Source: Ctena decussata (taxonomy: Eukaryota; Mollusca; Bivalvia; Lucinida; Lucinidae). Taken from it: DNA of 64,000 nucleotides. Where the stretch lies: positions 27,425,899-27,489,898 of the forward strand of contig OZ022512.1 in assembly GCA_963989385.1 (NCBI GenBank). The letters are read 5' to 3'. Under the pieces are notes generated by a model. That model was not told where the DNA came from, did no database searches, and saw nothing but the letters and a program-made list of their open reading frames with translations. This document shows, in pieces, positions 12,401 through 24,400 of this stretch; the stretch's first letter is position 1, and each line of letters opens with the position of its first letter. The position numbers and the translations under genes were made by a program.

Positions 12401-15400
12401 TTCTAAATCCCTATCACATTCCAGTTACATATTTTCTGAGTTGATTTGAAGGTTTTAGTCTTATATCTAAGTATTTCAATGGGTTTACAGTGATTATTTT
12501 GCTGATACATAGTTTTTCAGCGATTTATAAATTTCCACCGCGGGTATGCTAACGTAGGTGCGGCAGCGGGTTACGCATCTTACCCACTCTCTAATGAAAT
12601 TCCTTCCGGTATTTCGTCGAACCTGTGAAGTCAAGGGAAGCTACTCTAATGGACAATATGGCGAAAACAACTTCGGCAATGATGGCTTGATGCCGTTTTA
12701 TTCAAAACAGCTGTATTTATTGCGAGGCAAGAGTAAATTCTTTGTTTTGGGACGTTTTCATTGTTTATTTTTTACGCGGGACTGTCACGCAATCGGTCTG
12801 AATTTATGCGGGATATGAGAAAAATTAGCGTGAATCCCGCAATCGCGCATCCTAGAATAGACACTGTATGAATGTTGTGTTTGTAAAAACTTCGGACAGA
12901 GTTTGTCAATACATGCTTCAGTATTTGTGTGTTATGGCTACATTCACAAACTTTTGAAGACGGCATGTATACGCCCTACACATACAGGTCAGTTACATTC
13001 TCGCGATAGTAAAAATTTATCCAAACGCTCAGTCATCGTGATTTGATCAGTTGTTTTGCAGACTGTTCTACGAGTGGGCGTTATTTTGACACTGGTTATT
13101 GACAGGTAGGCGGTCCAACGTGTGTTACCTGTTTCAGTGCTCCATACAGACAATCTCGATTGGCCCGTAGCCTGGCCGTAGGCGGTCTTTTCGCCTGGCT
13201 GACACCTGTGGTAATCCTATTAATTATGACACGTGCTAGAATTTTAAAGCCAGTGGCTATATTTTATACGTCGGGACAAGATCAAATGGCCGTAAGTGAC
13301 AATTATTGGAAGACACGGTTGCAGTAATGGCGGTATGCGCCGTTTGGCTTACTGGCTTACGCCGCGGGACTTGTATAAAAAGCTGGGCCGGGTAGCGCAA
13401 TCGGTAGGGCACCTGACTCGTAAGTCAGAGGTCCTGGGTTCGAATCCCGGTCTGGCCACATACTTTCGTTTCTCCTTCCGCTGATTCAAGAAGGGCAGTT
13501 GTCAGTTACTGGCGAAAGTATGAGCACTTAGTACTAGTTAACCGCTTAGGAGGTCTAAGCCTGCCCAGGAATAGTGTGGTTAGGTTAACTGACCGTCCCG
13601 ACATGACCTTAGTTGTTTACCGTGGACGTTAAGCATCAAATCAACCAACCAACTTGTATAAAAACCGGGACTACCGGCAAAAATGAAGGTTGCTGATTTT
13701 TACCGATAGCGAGGCGCCTTAAAAAATTTCGAGTCGGGTCCAAAAAAAAAGGGGTCGGTCGGGTTTCCGGAAACAAGACATTGTTTTTTTTATTTGGCCT
13801 AATCAACATCTTTTACAGTTTTCAATGGATCTCCGTGGATCTTTACTAAACTTTGCATACATGTTGTGGATATATTGAAGATGTGCATATGGGGTTTTGA
13901 TGGAGTTAGGATTAATTTTGACAGAATTACGGCCTTTTGAACTTAGTCGTTTTAGGCAGTTTTTCGCATTGTAGGGTATGGAGTTTGTGTAATCAACTCC
14001 TCTCACATTTTTCAATGGATCTTTTTTCAAACTTTGCATACATATTGTGGACATATTGAAAACATGCATGTGGGTTTTTGATGAAGCTAGAGTTAATTTG
14101 TATGCAATTACCGCCACTTGAAATTAGTAATTTTAGGCAGTTTTTGCATTGTAGGGTATGGACTTTATATATTAAAGTTATGTCACACAATATATGCCCG
14201 GGAACTTTACATATATACAGAAGATATGGCTTTTGAAGTGGCTTTAAGGTCAGTCAAAAGTACTCAAAACAAGAACAAAAATCGGTTGTTTTAGGTCCTA
14301 AGTGCCCTTTTCTTGCATAAGAATCTGTTGATCTGGACACACTGACGTAAAGTAAACCTCCTTGCCCAAATATAAATGGCGATAAACTCCAAATAAGGCT
14401 GGATCTGTAAAAAAAACAACTTGAGGTGCCTGTGATGCTATGGCTATGGAGGTGCCTGTGATGTATGAAAATATAGCGAAACTCTGAAGATTTATTGCGG
14501 TTGCAAATATTGATATTCTTCATCTCTAGGCCACTGCCTTGAAAGAATCGTTCATTCAATGTCCCAATAATCTATCATAATGTGAATATCAAGCATATTT
14601 TTGTTAAATCGACAGATAATGATCATAAACTTTTACAATCAGATTCTTACATCCTGCTCTCAAAACCAAGAAAATATAGTATGAATATATAGCGAAACTC
14701 TGAAGATTTATTGCGGTTGCAAATATTGATATTCTTCATCTCTAGGCCACTGCCTTGAAAGAATCGTTCATTCAACGTCGCAATAATCTATCATAATGTG
14801 AATATCAAGCATATTTTTGTTAAAACGACAGATAATGATCATAAACTTATACAATCAGATTCTACATCTTGCTCTCAAAACCAAGATGGGAGTAAGTATA
14901 CATTGACAATAGTTCATAAAAGACACGCGTGGTAAACCGAATAAAGAGCTCTTTTCCAGACAGGTGGTCATTCATCTACCCCAAATGAAAACAACGCTAA
15001 CTTCTGTTTAACCTATTTTATATTTCAAATTACAAAACAAACCAGAAAGCAAAGTGGGCAGCTGTACAGGTGACCTTATTGCCAGAAGACTGCAGACAAG
15101 CGGACATATGAACATGTAACATTGATGCTTCACAACAGAAATCCAAAATACAAAGCATATCATCTCAAAGAGTTATTGCGCGTTTTGTTTCCATATCTGT
15201 TAGTCAAACATTGACGAGTTGTACGTAGCTGTTGAAAATTTACTGCATAATTCAGTGTTAGAATAGTTATAAAATGTGCTTAAATAAGAGGCAATGTTTT
15301 TGTGAATGGTGATGACTGCCTGTTAGTCATTCCAAATCGTTAGAAATTGTCGAGGTCCTACGCCATGCTAGCTACTTGAAACGTTTGCAAAAACAACATT

Positions 15401-18400
15401 GTTTCGGAAGATGACTTACGTAGTAAAAGTGCTCTTTTGCTACCAAATTTTATCCAGTGGCTGTTCGGAGACTTTGAATTACACATAATTTACAGATTCC
15501 GATCATACGAAAAGGTGTAATGTTGAGAATATGTCACCTACCAATGATGTAATCTGTCGGCCTTACGGATGTATTTGGATTCTAGCGCCAACTATTCAAA
15601 ACTAGCCAGACTGAATCACTTGTAGCACCTATCACTCCAGTTACCTCAAAGTTAACACATACAGCGAGCCTCATACGACACATGCAAACGACATATGAGG
15701 TACCAAAAGGATCAATACTATAGATATCTGTACGTGTATGCCTGTTGACGGGTATCAGCAATTTTGACCCATTTGACACACCATACGTGTAGCTGGCATG
15801 GCGCGTGACATCGACAATTTCTAATGAGTTGGAACAGGGCTCTCGATCACCGAAATTTGGGGCCGAAATTCGGCCCCATTCCCAATGCCAAAAAGTATCT
15901 TTTTTTCCCAATTCCAGATGAAAAATTCCCAATTTGACTAAGCCTATTTGGTCCAAGAATAATGCAGTTGTATCAGTGCAAAATGGATTAAAAACCAGCT
16001 AAAACTAAAAATGTTAACATAATTTATAACTTAAAACTCAGGAAGCGATTACATTTTCAATCACGATCGTCATGTTTTGTTACTGGTAACCGGTACCGGG
16101 TTTTCTCATGTACTGTTAGAGTTACTTCCCTTCCATTAGAGGGCGAATAGCCTAGCGATTTTGGCTGCATATTATTATATGTTAATATTTTCTTTGCTTT
16201 AAGGGCCAATATTGTTGTGGTTAACAATATTTTGACTTATTCTTTAATTTAAAGCCTTCCAATGCTAAAATTTGATTGGAGCTTCCACCTATGGTGGATG
16301 ATTCAGCTGTTTTTGTGTTTCATACCTGAATCAATTTTGACAGTCATTTTCGGCCATATCCAAAATCACTAACGGGATTACCGGGAAGTCCAAGAGTTAG
16401 AACAGTGATAGTGACATACCGTGGATGGACTGAAAGTTTTGTGGTGTTCTGCATTGTGACAGTCCACTTTCTTTCAACCTCACATAAATATTGTACTTTG
16501 TTCTACATAGCCAGTCATGGCAGTAGAAAAGATTCCTGTTCCATAGTAACAGCAACCTAACCAGGGCTACTGAGGTGTCTGAGAGTAAGTTTTTTGACCT
16601 CTGATATATTGTTTTCAGGGATATAGGGAATTCAATCTGAAGGAAGAGGCATATTTATCTAAGTACAATATATTTTCAGGGGTTTTCCTAGGGACCAAAA
16701 TGCCATTGGCCTGCAGGGCCACCTGGCCGGAAAATCTACTGGCCATCCAAATTTTCAACTGGCCCGACTATTTTTCCAATGCGGAATATACAGGACTAAT
16801 TATATTCAATAAAATAAACCACCATTAAAATGTATGATCCTTTATCACCAAATATCTAGTCTTGTCTGTAGTTGTTTAGTATCCGAATGTTTAAGATAGT
16901 TAACCCATTAAGCCAAGTCTGATACCTCATGATATAGCCATGAGGTTTTCTTGTAATTGGTGCATCCAGTAACATAAGAGCCAACTGTGTCCCTAGTTTT
17001 ACAAATTGAACATTTCATTCCTAGGGCATCATCAAACTCGAGCCACTTCAGGCACTTGAATTCAGTCAGCCACCCAGGTTGAAAGTACCGATGGCGGCCA
17101 GACTGTTCGTATTTGTCTCGGGTGGCTTTTTTTCTTCATCGGACTTAAGCAGCTGTTTTTGTTTTTTAGATGGCGGGGGTTGAAATAAGCGCAGAAGTCC
17201 TTTGGGGTCCATTTTTTTACATGTGACCTGCGATTCATCCCCAAACTTCATCGGTCGGCCATATTGTCTATTTGCAATGCGAGGAGAAATTTCATTGGAT
17301 TAAACATTTCTGATCGTCCAATGAAATCATCTGTAGCAAAACGAAAGTAGACTGGTTTTCAGATGGTTTTCGCTTCAAGTTTGAAACAAACTGAATGTCC
17401 CGAAATGACTCCCCGAAATTCAACTGGCCTGACGGACCTGCTACAGTGGGATTTAACTGGCCCGAGGCCAAAATCAACGGGCCCGGGCCAACGGACCCGC
17501 GCTTAAAAAAACCCCTGTATTTTGCAACAGAAATATTGAACAGAAATTATTAAACATCCAAATTGTTCTAGAAATTGCATAAAAATGATCAGTGAATGAT
17601 GATATGCATACTTACCACAGCTTACAATGGATAAATTCTAAGTTTTAAGTCTAATTGAATTATGCTTACTTAGTTCAAAGGTACTTAAAACCTAGAGTGT
17701 TATACTGTTGTCATATTGTAACACTTTTTGGGTAGGTCCCGGTCTTGTCTCCAATTTGAGAGTGGCAAGATAGGGAAGTTGCCAGTTCAAAGGAAAGAAA
17801 GAAAAGCTCAACACACACAAATAGTTTTGTTATTATCTAATCTCCCAACTATTTAATAAAATTTATTATGATTCACATTCTGCTATGTCTGCTTATAGTC
17901 CAGCTCCGGACCGAAATTATTTCAGAAACAAAGTTTTTAAATTGAAACTTGTTTCTAGGTATTTTCCGGCCCAGAGCTGGGCTACTGCTTATTGACTGGA
18001 TTCCTCTGAAAATATGACAGTACCATATGTAAGTTTTGTTGGTCTGACAAGGTAAACTTCACACATAAAATAATGTAAATTTTCCCAATTTTAGGCAAAA
18101 ACGACGCTATTTTTCCCAATTCGAAAGGCCCCGGTCCCATTCCCAAAATGGGGTGTGAGAGCCCTGTGGAATGACTCACAGGCAGCACCTCCCGATCACA
18201 GTCAGCACCATTCACAAAAAGGATGACTCTTATTATACCCCCGGCATATGAAGTATGTCGAGGGGTATATAGTTTTCGTCTTTCCGTCCGTTCGTCCGTC
18301 CGTACGTAAGTTAACATTTGCGTTAAAGTTTTGCGTTAAGTTTTTAGCTCACCTGAGCCAGCGGCTCCGGGGGAGCTTATAGGATGGTAAGGCTCCGTTG

Positions 18401-21400
18401 TCCGTCGTCCGTCCGTCCGTCGTCCGTCCACACTTTCAAACAACTTCTCCTCTGAAACCGCTGGGCCGATTGTAACCAAATTTCATATAGAGCCTCCTGG
18501 GACCTTAGGAACGAAAAGTTGTTCAAACGGTCCTGGTCACATGACCAACATGGCCGCCATGCCCATATATGGTAAAAACCTGAAAAAATCTTCTTCTCCA
18601 GAACCAATAGGGCGATGGCCTTGAAACTTGGTATGTAGCATCGGGTACACGAGTACTACCAAGATTGTTCAAATTATGACCTTGGGTTGACCTTGACCTT
18701 TTTTACGGTAAGGTCAAATTTGCTTCCTTATGCTTTTATATGGCAAAATGCTGCAACATAAGATATCTTGGAAACTGTTGAATATTTTGGCCTAAAAATT
18801 GGTACATACAGTTATCTTAATGACTACATGAAGATTTATGAGTTCAAGAGGTCAAGGTCATTCTTTGACCTTTGCCCCAGAACTCTCATATTTTGATAAT
18901 ATCAAACAATCTCCTCAAAAACAACTAGGCCAATTGTAATTAAATTGCATATAGATCCTCCAGGGGTTGAGGGAATGAAAATTTGTTCATACGGTCCATG
19001 TCACATGACCAACATGGCCACCATGCCCATATATGGTAAAAACCTTTAAAGATCTTTTTCTCCAGAACCAGTAGACCGATGGCCTTGAAACTCGGTATGT
19101 AGCATTGGGTACTCAAGTACTATCAAGATTGTTCAAATTATGACCCTGGGTTGACCTTGCCCTTTTTTACGGCAAGGTCAAATATGGGAAAATGCTAGCA
19201 CATGAGATTTCATGGTAAGTTTTGAAGATTTTGGCCTAAAAATTGGTATATACAGTCATCTTAATGAGTACATGAAGATATGTGAGTACAAGAGGTCAAG
19301 GTCATTCTTTGACCTTTGACCCAGAAATCTCAAATTTTGACAATTTCAAAGAATCTGCTCTAAAACCACTGGGCCAATTGAAACCAAATTTCATATAGAG
19401 CCTCGAGGGGTTGAGGGAATGAAAACATTTTCTAACGCTCCTGGACACATGACCAACATGGCTGCCATGCCCATATATGGTAAATACCTTTATAAATCTT
19501 CTTCTCCAGAACCAATTGACCGATGGCCTTGAGACTTTGTATGTAGCATTGGGTACTTGAGTACTATTAAGATTGTTCAGATTATGACCTTGTGTTGACC
19601 TTGACCTTTTACAGCAAGGTCAAATATGGGAAAATGGTAGAACATAAGATTTCATGGAAAGTTTTGAAGATTTTGGCCTAAAAAATTGGTATATACAGTT
19701 GTCTTAATGAGTTCATGAAGAATTATGAGTACAAGAGGTCAAGGTCAATTTTTTACCTTTGATCCAGATCGCTCATATTTTGACATTTTCAACCATTTCC
19801 TCAAAAGCCAAAGGGCCAATTGCGAACACATTTCATATAGAGCCTCCATGGGTTGATTGAATGAAAAATTTGTTCAAACGGTCCAGGTCACATGACCAAC
19901 TTGGCCGCCATTACCACTTATGGTATAAATCTTTAATATTTTTCTTCTCCAGAACCAATACACCTATGGCCTTGAAACTTGGTAAATAGCATGGAGTACT
20001 AGAGTACCACCAAGACTGTTCAAATGGTGACCTTGGGTTTACCTTGACCTTTTTTTGCGGCATGGTCAAATATGGGAAAATGCTAGAACATAAGATTTCA
20101 TGGAAAGTTTTGAAGATTTTGGCCTAAAAATGGTATATATGGTTGTCTTAATGAGTACATGAAGATTTATGAGTACAAGTGGTCATGGTCATTCTTTGAC
20201 TTTTGACCCAAAACTCATATTTTGACAATTTCAGACATGATAAGTAAAAGCCACCTTGCCAATTGTTCAGGTCAAATCCTTAAACTGCTTGTCTGTAATT
20301 TGCGATTATATATGTACATTTGACTGAAATAAAATATGTTTAAACCAATTGTTCAGGTGAGCGATTCAGGGCCTCATGGCCCTCTTGTTTATTTTGCTTC
20401 TTTTAACCAGAACTTGTTCATAATGGCTTATCATTTTAGTTAAGGATACAAACTGATTAATTTTCAATATCTGGATGCTGCTGCTGGCCTGAGGTCAAGG
20501 TCACAGACTTTGAAATTTGTACAATAGCTGTGTTAAGTTTTTTGTTAAGTTTCTGCTTTTGCTCTGTTTTTCTGAAAGACTTAACTGTAACTTGTTCATA
20601 TGTGCTTAGTGTTAGTATTGGATAGATACATATTAGTTTGCATCATCTTGATGCTGCTGCTGACCTAAGGTCAAGGTCACAGACTTACAAATTTGTATAC
20701 CATTTGCCTTAAAGTTTTGTGTTCAGTTAAATTTTATGCTTATATTTTGAATATACTTGCATAGAACCTTTTGCAGTGCTACTAGGTTTACTTCTAGATT
20801 AAAACGGATTAATTGACATCATGTAGATGCTGCTGCTGACTTAATGTCAAGGTCACAGACTTTGAAATTTGTATACTCTTTGCATTAAAGTTACATGTTA
20901 ATTCGTATTTATTTCCTTATAGTTTGAATGTACCTCCCAAGAAAATTTTTGTCATGCTACTAGATTTACTTCTTGGATGAAACTGATTAGTTGACATCAT
21001 GTGGATGCTGCTGCTGACTTACTGTCAAGGTCACAGACTTAGAAATTTATGTAAATTTGTGTTGAAACTTTGTGTTAAATTTATTTATTTTTTTTTTTTG
21101 CTAATATAAATTTGAAATGGAATCTTTTGGCTGTTGTCTATAGGCCTTTCTTTGGGTTTGTTATATATTGTCCACCTGTCTGTTTGTCTATTTTTTAATA
21201 TTTGCTTTAAAGCTTTGTATTAAATTGTTGTCACCCGACGTAGGCGGAGGGGGACTATAAAAATGACCCTCGTCCGTCCGTGTGTCAGTCCGTCCGTCCA
21301 TCCGTCCTTCCGTCCGTCCGTCCGTCCGAAATCTTGTCCCCGCAACTCCTCCTACATCTTTCATCGGATTGATTTGAAATTTTACAGATTGTATTCTTAT

Positions 21401-24400
21401 GATATGAAGATGTGCATGTGGTTTTTGATTTTTGTTTCGGCCATTTTTGATGGAGTTACGGCCCTTGCTGACTCAGACCTTGTCCCCGCAACTCCTGCCA
21501 CATCTTTTATCAGATTGACTTGAAATTGTGCAGAATGTTTCATCATGATCTGAAGATGTGCATGTGATTTTGGAATTTCAATTGCCCTATATTTTACAAA
21601 GTTATGGCCCTTTGTCGTTTTTGGCATTTTCTGTCCGTCCGAAATCTTGTCCCCGCAACTCCTCCTACATCTTTCATCGGATTGATTTGAAATTTTACAC
21701 ATTGTATTCTTATGATATGAAGATGTGCATGTGGTTTTTGATTTTTGTTTCGGCCATTTTTGATGGAGTTACGGCCCTTGCTGACTCAGACCTTGTCCCC
21801 GCAACTCCTGCCACATCTTTTATCAGATCAACTTGAAATTGTGCAGAATGTTTCATCATGATCTGAAGATGTGCATGTGATTTTGGAATTTCAATTGCCC
21901 AATATTTTACAAAGTTATGTCGTTTTTGGCAATTTTCCAACTTTTGAACCGTTTGACCGAGTGAGCTGAAATTTAGTATGCTATTAGCATTTGGTAAATT
22001 GAGTATTCTGATTATTGTTAGGATATGCTAAATTTATTAGTGACAGAGTTATTCCCCTTTCATAGATAATAGACATTCACTTAAAGGTAAAAGGATAACT
22101 CAAGAACTATTCATATTAATGGGCTGAATCTTCATAAATGCAATGTTCATTTTTCATCAGATTCATATAAGGGGGATTATGGCCCTTGTTATTTTGTTAT
22201 TGGGTATATGGTCTTGATGTTTAGTCATTCTGTAAGGGCCTAAAGTTTCAGTAACCTGATTTTACACACATACGCCCAGTCCTGAACTTAAGTATTTTAT
22301 AACCTCATAGAGGCCCAGTAATTGGGTATATGTCTTTGCTTATGCTTCAATTATTATTTCCTTACCAGATTCTGTTGTACACATATTTTCTGGTTTTGGC
22401 CATACAGTTACTCTGAAACGGAATAAAGGGCTGCAGTTTGTGACACATTTCAAACGTCGGGTGACACTTGGCCGATGGCCTTTTATTTTGATTAGGCGGT
22501 GGCACTGGCCGGGGGTATACGTGAGTCCCTGCTCACTTGCTGTAGTTTATAAAGCGTTCATTTGATAATGATTCTAACACTGAATTAGGCAGTTAATTTT
22601 CAGCAACTGTGTGAAATTCATCAATGTTTGACTAACAGAAGTGGAAAGAAAATGGGCAATAACTCTTTGAGATGGTGTTTTAGGAATTAACATGGAATTT
22701 CATGATATACGCATTATGATAGCTTAATGGAACGTTGAATGAATTATTCTTTCCAGGCAGTGGTTAAGAGAAGATGTCAGTATTTCCAGGTGCAATAAAT
22801 GTTCAGATTTTCACTATATTTGCTTACATCACAGGCACCTCCACACCATTGCAGGCACCTCCAGCTGTTGTTTTGAAGAATCAAGCTTTATTTGTAGTCA
22901 GTCGACATTTTTATTTGGGCAAGGAGGTTACCTTAACATCAGTGTGCCTTGAAAAACAGATTCCTGTGCAAGATCACTGCATTTAAGACCAAAAACGGCC
23001 GAATTCTTCATGTTTTGAGTACTGTGGGCTGACATCAAAGCCACTTCAAAAGTCGTATCTTTGGTTAATATGGAAAGTTCTGGAGGATATGATGTGTGAC
23101 AAAACTTTATATCTATAAGGGTCGAATAGCACTTTTTGATTTTTAATATACTCCCTGGGTATTAATTTACTTTGTCAAAAAAAGGAATACCTACCGTTTG
23201 TTGTCATTTTTTTGACATTCACAGGCAGCTCCAGATGCCTGTCACAACTTTTTATCGGTACGGAGGTACCTGTGATAGTTTACCAGGCGTGAAGAATCAA
23301 AACCATTAAATTAAGGTGATCGCTATTGACAACCGGTTGTCAATAGCCAATATTCGCTATTGACAACCGGTTGTCAAAAGCGAACGTTCGCTATTGACAA
23401 CCGGCACAAACATTGCCTATCAAATTAAGATGGGTCAGTTAAAGACCTATGAATTTTGAAGAAATAAATTGGTAACATGAAATTTTATACTGTATTTCAC
23501 AAGAAAATGTGAATATGGAGATGTCAAGATATGACTTCAAGTTTTTGTTTCATGCTTTTTGGAACTTTTATTTGAGCAGATATCAACATAGTATATGAAC
23601 AGCAAAGGCATAAATGATGTTTTCTTCTATAGATATTTCTTCAAAACTCTAGATAGTTAAGGTTTGATAGTAATTCATTTCACTTTTTTATAAATTCACG
23701 TTTGCCAAAGAATATGCTACGACTGAAATCCTGTTGAAAAGGCTGTAAAACTCCAAATAGCCATCCATGCGTCATTTTAGAGTAGATAATGTCAGAGAAT
23801 GTTACTGCATATATATTTTATTTAAACGTTCAAAAGGAAATAGGTCCAAGATTCCATCCAGTATAACACTGGATTGACATTTCAACTTTCTATATAGATA
23901 TCCTGTCTTAACAAGAGAGGTGTCTCAAAACAAATGATGTAGAACCTGATCAGACTACTCCTGACTGTAACAGGAGGTGGTTTGACATGGCTGACTGTCA
24001 CTGAAGTGAATAACTTCAGTGAAAGTCAGCCACATCACAGTGATGTGGCTGACTGTCACTGAAGTTGTTGGACATGGCTGACTGTAACAGGAGCTGGTTT
24101 GACATGGCTGACTGTCACAGGAATTGGTTTGACATTGCTTACTATCATTGGGGTTGGGTTGACACGGCTGATGGTCACTGAAGTTGGGCTGGCATGGCTA
24201 ACTGTCAAAAGAACTGGTTTTACATAGCTGACTGCAACAGGAGTTGGTTTGATATGGTTTACTGTACTCTTCGGCCAACATGAATATTTGAAACTAGAAA
24301 ATGTGTTTCTGGAACACTATGCCCCCAACCGTATGCTTGCTTCTAAAGAAGGTTCATCCCATAATGTTTAAGTAAAATAGGGGTTTTAATCGGTTCATCT

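Larger units (their letters stand above)
10848..13799. mobile_element. Harbinger-like element, 2.95 kb, TAA duplication
   Basis: TAA at 10845-10847 and 13800-13802 flanks it, and the host F unit reads GTTTGTG-TAA-TCAAC when the insert is skipped, exactly as in the intact unit at 13984-13996. The ends are GGTAAAAAAAAATGGCC and (reverse complement) GGCCAAATAAAAAAAACAATG-like, with GGAAAC and GGGTCGG words in both subterminal regions. A 3-bp TWA duplication with GG ends suggests PIF/Harbinger. No transposase is present. Confidence 0.72.
619..14165 (+). repeat. F-family CCGT-tract repeat, split by two large insertions
   Basis: The family's own sequence is 619-822, 10349-10847 and 13800-14165. 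It opens with GACGATAGTCAGGGGGCAT (twice, near 626 and 682), then a CCGTCCATCCGTC tract, then units of about 185 bp with AATCAACTCCT, AATGGATCTTTTTCAAACTT and GTGGACATATTGAAGATG. Units break at exactly the points where the insertions 823-10348 and 10848-13799 sit, and read on correctly across both gaps. A second copy lies at 43294-43800. Confidence 0.75.
18234..22519 (+). repeat. C-family CCGT-tract repeat with nested A and B copies
   Basis: 12-bp ends TATACCCCCGGC (18234-18245) and GCCGGGGGTATA (22508-22519). The left end forms a stem with GTCGAGGGGTATA and is followed by TCCGTCCGTTCGTCCGTCC. Its own units (about 175 bp, 20390-21220) contain GATGCTGCTGCTGAC and GTCAAGGTCACAGACTTTG. The A copy (18346-20390) and the B copy (21229-22466) interrupt it. 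Confidence 0.75.

Noticed and set aside
18346..20390. Helitron assignment for the A family on the strength of the tail hairpin
   Set aside because: The ends are inverted repeats and no TC start, CTRR end or AT target was found.
21263..21940. Open frames on both strands in the B repeat
   Set aside because: Both strands are open over the same repeated unit and include the CCGT tract as polyproline/serine. Explained by the repeat.
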